From: JAKVJE01 sp047722305
GTDB lineage: Bacteria > Actinomycetota > Actinomycetes > Actinomycetales > Microbacteriaceae
Assembly: GCA_047722305.1 (NCBI GenBank)
Contig: JBDNYM010000019.1
Location: 1 to 36,318 of the forward strand
Reading direction: 5' to 3'
DNA length: 36,318 nucleotides
Each line of letters begins with the position of its first letter. The first letter of the stretch is position 1. Below, one piece after another: positions 34,413-36,318 of the stretch. Position numbers and translations under genes: made by a program. Under the pieces are notes generated by a model, which was not told the origin of the DNA, searched no databases, and saw only the letters and a program-made list of their open reading frames with translations.

Positions 34413-36013
34413 TTCGTGATCCGCATGGTTGCCGGATCGAGGTAGTTCGAGAACTCACTGATCGAGAACCCGGGGCGCTGGATCTGGTTGGCCGGGATCG
34501 CGGCCAGCGGCACCACATCGACCCGGTTGAGCATGGCCTTCTGAGCCGCCTGGTAGTCGGTGCACTTCTCGGACTGCGTGCTGGCTGCCAGGGCCTTGTT
34601 GAGATCCGCCACACCCTGCTCGTTGTCGGCACCGCCGATGTTGCGGCCGCCGGCCGTGATGTCGGTGCCCATGACGCGGGTGAGGGAGGCGGCCGCCGTG
34701 CCGACGGCGTTGATGTCGCCCATGAGCGTCAGGTCCCAGGTACCGATACCGGGCTGCCGCGTGGTGCGGGTGGCCCAGGTAGCGTTGTCCTCCGCCATCA
34801 GGTCGACATCGGCGCCGGCGGCGCGCAGCGCCTCGGCCACATAGTTGAGGCCGCCGACCATCAGCGTCGTCCCGGCGAGCCGGATATGCACGCCGTTGAG
34901 AACCTTCTTGGCAGCGGACTTATTCGTCTTCTGCAGCAGCGAGGTGTCCTTGTTGATGCAGGCGAACTTCGGGGAGGCCACGCTCGAGTAGATGGTGGCG
35001 CGACCGTTGGACGAGGCCTCGTTGTATGCCGTGCGGCTGAGAGCCTGGGCCACGGCCGTGCGCAGCTTCTTGGCGTCGGGGTTGCTGTCGGCGAACGGGC
35101 TGCCCGACGACTGTCGCTCATTGAAGATGATGTAGCCGCCGGCCCAGTCGGTCTTGGTCTGGGAGTAGTCGCCGGAACTGAACCGGGTGACGTTGTTGTC
35201 CGGGACGTTGCCGATGTCGAGGTCTCCGCTCTGCAGCTGGTTCGCCGTGGTCGAGTAGTCCTTGAACAGCGTCCAGTTGATGGTCTTGGCCGGGACGCCC
35301 GGCAGCGCCTTGGAGAATTTCGGCCACGCCTTGTAGTCGCTGCGCAGCGTCATGACGTACTTCACGCCCGGCTGGGCGCTGGTGAGCGTGTAGGGACCGG
35401 AGAACGCGCCTTTCACCGTGCCCTTCGCCAGCCCGGAGAGATCGGCCAGACCGGCGGGGCAGATGATGCCCGACTGCGCCAGGGTGAGACCGGCCGGCAC
35501 CTCGGACCACGGTGAGGAGAGCTTGAGATCGAGGGTGTGCGTCGAGTCGTCAGCGGTGAACGTCGGGGTTCCGGGGCCGAAGGCGAGGGACTTGAACTGC
35601 GAGTGCACCTCGGGCGAGGCGAAGTGCTCCAGCGAGTTCTTCACGATGGTGGGCGTGATCTTGGTGCCGTCGGAGCAGGTCGCATCGGTGCGGATCTTGA
35701 ACTGGTATTCGGACGCCGAGACCGTCTTGTAGCTGGAGGCGAGCCCGCCGATGATCTTGTTGTTCGCGTCTTTGCGCAGCAGGGAGTCGAACAGCACGCG
35801 CGCCACGGTGTAGTCGTCGGCCGCAGCACCCGCGTTGGGGTCGAAGGTCGACGGGTTGGTGTTCAACTGGGTGTTGATCGTGGTCGTCGCATAGCTGGCC
35901 TTGCCGCTCGACGAAGCGCTCGTGGACCCGCTACCTCCAGCGCACCCGGAGAGGGCCAGTGTCGATGCAGCGACGATGCTCGCCACGAGCATCACCCGAG
36001 ATCGAATTCGCAT
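34409..36013 (-). CDS. Family 5 (peptide-type) substrate-binding lipoprotein
   Basis: A 534-aa secreted lipoprotein, the first gene of the operon. The signal peptide ends in the lipobox LSGC (Cys24), followed by a Gly/Ser linker. SBP family 5 marks are LNTNPSTFDPNAGAAADDYTVARVLFDSLLR, FKIRTDATCSDGTKITPTIVKNSLEHF, FSGPYTL, DWAGGYIIFNE, and LRTAVAQALSRTAYNE. The ATG has an excellent site (GGAGGAAAC). The family binds di- and oligopeptides, opines, nickel or glycosides; with three amidohydrolases downstream, small peptides or N-acyl amino acids are the best guess. Confidence 0.93.
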   Translation of the reverse strand: MRIRSRVMLVASIVAASTLALSGCAGGSGSTSASSSGKASYATTTINTQLNTNPSTFDPNAGAAADDYTVARVLFDSLLRKDANNKIIGGLASSYKTVSASEYQFKIRTDATCSDGTKITPTIVKNSLEHFASPEVHSQFKSLAFGPGTPTFTADDSTHTLDLKLSSPWSEVPAGLTLAQSGIICPAGLADLSGLAKGTVKGAFSGPYTLTSAQPGVKYVMTLRSDYKAWPKFSKALPGVPAKTINWTLFKDYSTTANQLQSGDLDIGNVPDNNVTRFSSGDYSQTKTDWAGGYIIFNERQSSGSPFADSNPDAKKLRTAVAQALSRTAYNEASSNGRATIYSSVASPKFACINKDTSLLQKTNKSAAKKVLNGVHIRLAGTTLMVGGLNYVAEALRAAGADVDLMAEDNATWATRTTRQPGIGTWDLTLMGDINAVGTAAASLTRVMGTDITAGGRNIGGADNEQGVADLNKALAASTQSEKCTDYQAAQKAMLNRVDVVPLAAIPANQIQRPGFSISEFSNYLDPATMRITK

Positions 36014-36279
36014 GTTTCCTCCATTACCACCGATTACCACTTGATTGACAGCGCTCCGTCGGGAGGCACCGATGCGTCGATGCTATGGGCGGAGTGTTGC
36101 CGAGGTGTTTCTCCCTTCCCCCGATGTGTTACCGAAATATTTCGTCTAAAACTTCGATTATCGTTATCGATAAACCATGAGATGAGACGCACTTTTGAAT
36201 CCAGGGCTTGAGCACAGGGCATCTGGTGCGCCGGAGACCGGGAAGCGCTCACATTCCATCCACCGCGATCATCTACAGA
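36014..36279 (-). promoter_or_regulatory. Upstream region of the peptide operon with two palindromes
   Basis: No gene is supported here. Two perfect palindromes stand out: CGAAATATTTCG (36133-36144) and TTATCGATAA (36164-36173), in an AT-rich island about 120-160 bp before the lipoprotein gene. GATAAT on the minus strand (36157-36162) between them is a plausible -10 box. They are good candidates for the operator and promoter of the operon; no regulator gene is seen nearby. Confidence 0.4.
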
Positions 36280-36283
36280 CCCG

Positions 36284-36318
36284 CCCCCCCCCCCCCCCCC
36301 CACCCCCCCCCCCACCCA
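36284..36318. other. Poly-C run at the window end, probable artefact
   Basis: Eighteen C, an A, eleven C, an A, then CCCA close the window. Such a sequence is typical of low-quality read ends (poly-G calls) at a contig edge rather than of chromosomal DNA. Confidence 0.6.

Noticed and set aside
36236..36256. AAGCGCTC-like sequence as a LacI-type operator
   Set aside because: The symmetry is poor and there is no neighbouring LacI or sugar gene.
36034..36315. Open frame opening with poly-Gly at the right edge
   Set aside because: It begins in the poly-C artefact and overlaps the operon's upstream region; the composition is not protein-like.

Overview
This is a 36.3-kb, high-GC stretch of a bacterial chromosome. 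It most likely comes from an actinobacterium of the Micrococcales, perhaps Microbacteriaceae: codon third positions are strongly G/C, many genes overlap as ATGA or GTGA, some starts look leaderless behind TAnnnT boxes, and several families here are common in that group (SRAP, DUF4012, fused DppC-DppD, UPF0210). The lineage call is inference. I saw no tRNA, rRNA, CRISPR array, insertion sequence, phage or replication gene. The right edge is a long poly-C run that looks like a contig end or sequencing artefact.

Left part (1-10.8 kb). A MarR regulator is coupled to a DrrA-type ABC ATPase that runs off the left edge. Divergent to them lie a PLP aminotransferase, a small PRTase-like protein and an IclR regulator. 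Next comes a tightly overlapping cassette: dihydroorotate dehydrogenase 1B catalytic subunit (PyrDB type), an M20-type N-carbamoyl amino acid amidohydrolase, and a PyrK-type FAD/[2Fe-2S] electron-transfer subunit. It is followed by a complete polar-amino-acid-type ABC importer (lipoprotein, two permeases, ATPase). I read this as a candidate catabolic and uptake module for a cyclic ureide such as orotate/dihydroorotate or a relative. It is the most interesting system in the window.

Middle part (10.8-25.3 kb). An intergenic patch with inverted repeats precedes an apparently leaderless SRAP (YedK-like) gene. On the minus strand follow a DUF488 protein, a class-IV aminotransferase, a DUF4012 protein, an OFA-type MFS carrier, and the acetoin pair budA-alsS. 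The alsS upstream region holds a 20-bp perfect palindrome. On the plus strand are an ACT-domain protein with its UPF0210/PFL partner, then formate-tetrahydrofolate ligase. After that comes a scar of two broken genes (an M20 amidohydrolase C-terminus and an aminotransferase with frameshifts), a PaiB-like FMN protein, and a divergent XRE-cupin regulator.

Right part (25.3-36 kb). One long minus-strand gene series encodes a Dpp/Opp-type peptide importer (lipoprotein, DppB, fused DppC-DppD, DppF), three tandem M20D amidohydrolases, and an L-serine ammonia-lyase whose reading frame breaks in a GC-homopolymer linker. The logic is import of peptides or N-acyl amino acids, release of the amino acid, and deamination of serine to pyruvate. 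Pyruvate could in turn feed alsS-budA. Two of the amidohydrolases share a 235-bp nearly identical block inside otherwise diverged genes, a signature of recent gene conversion.
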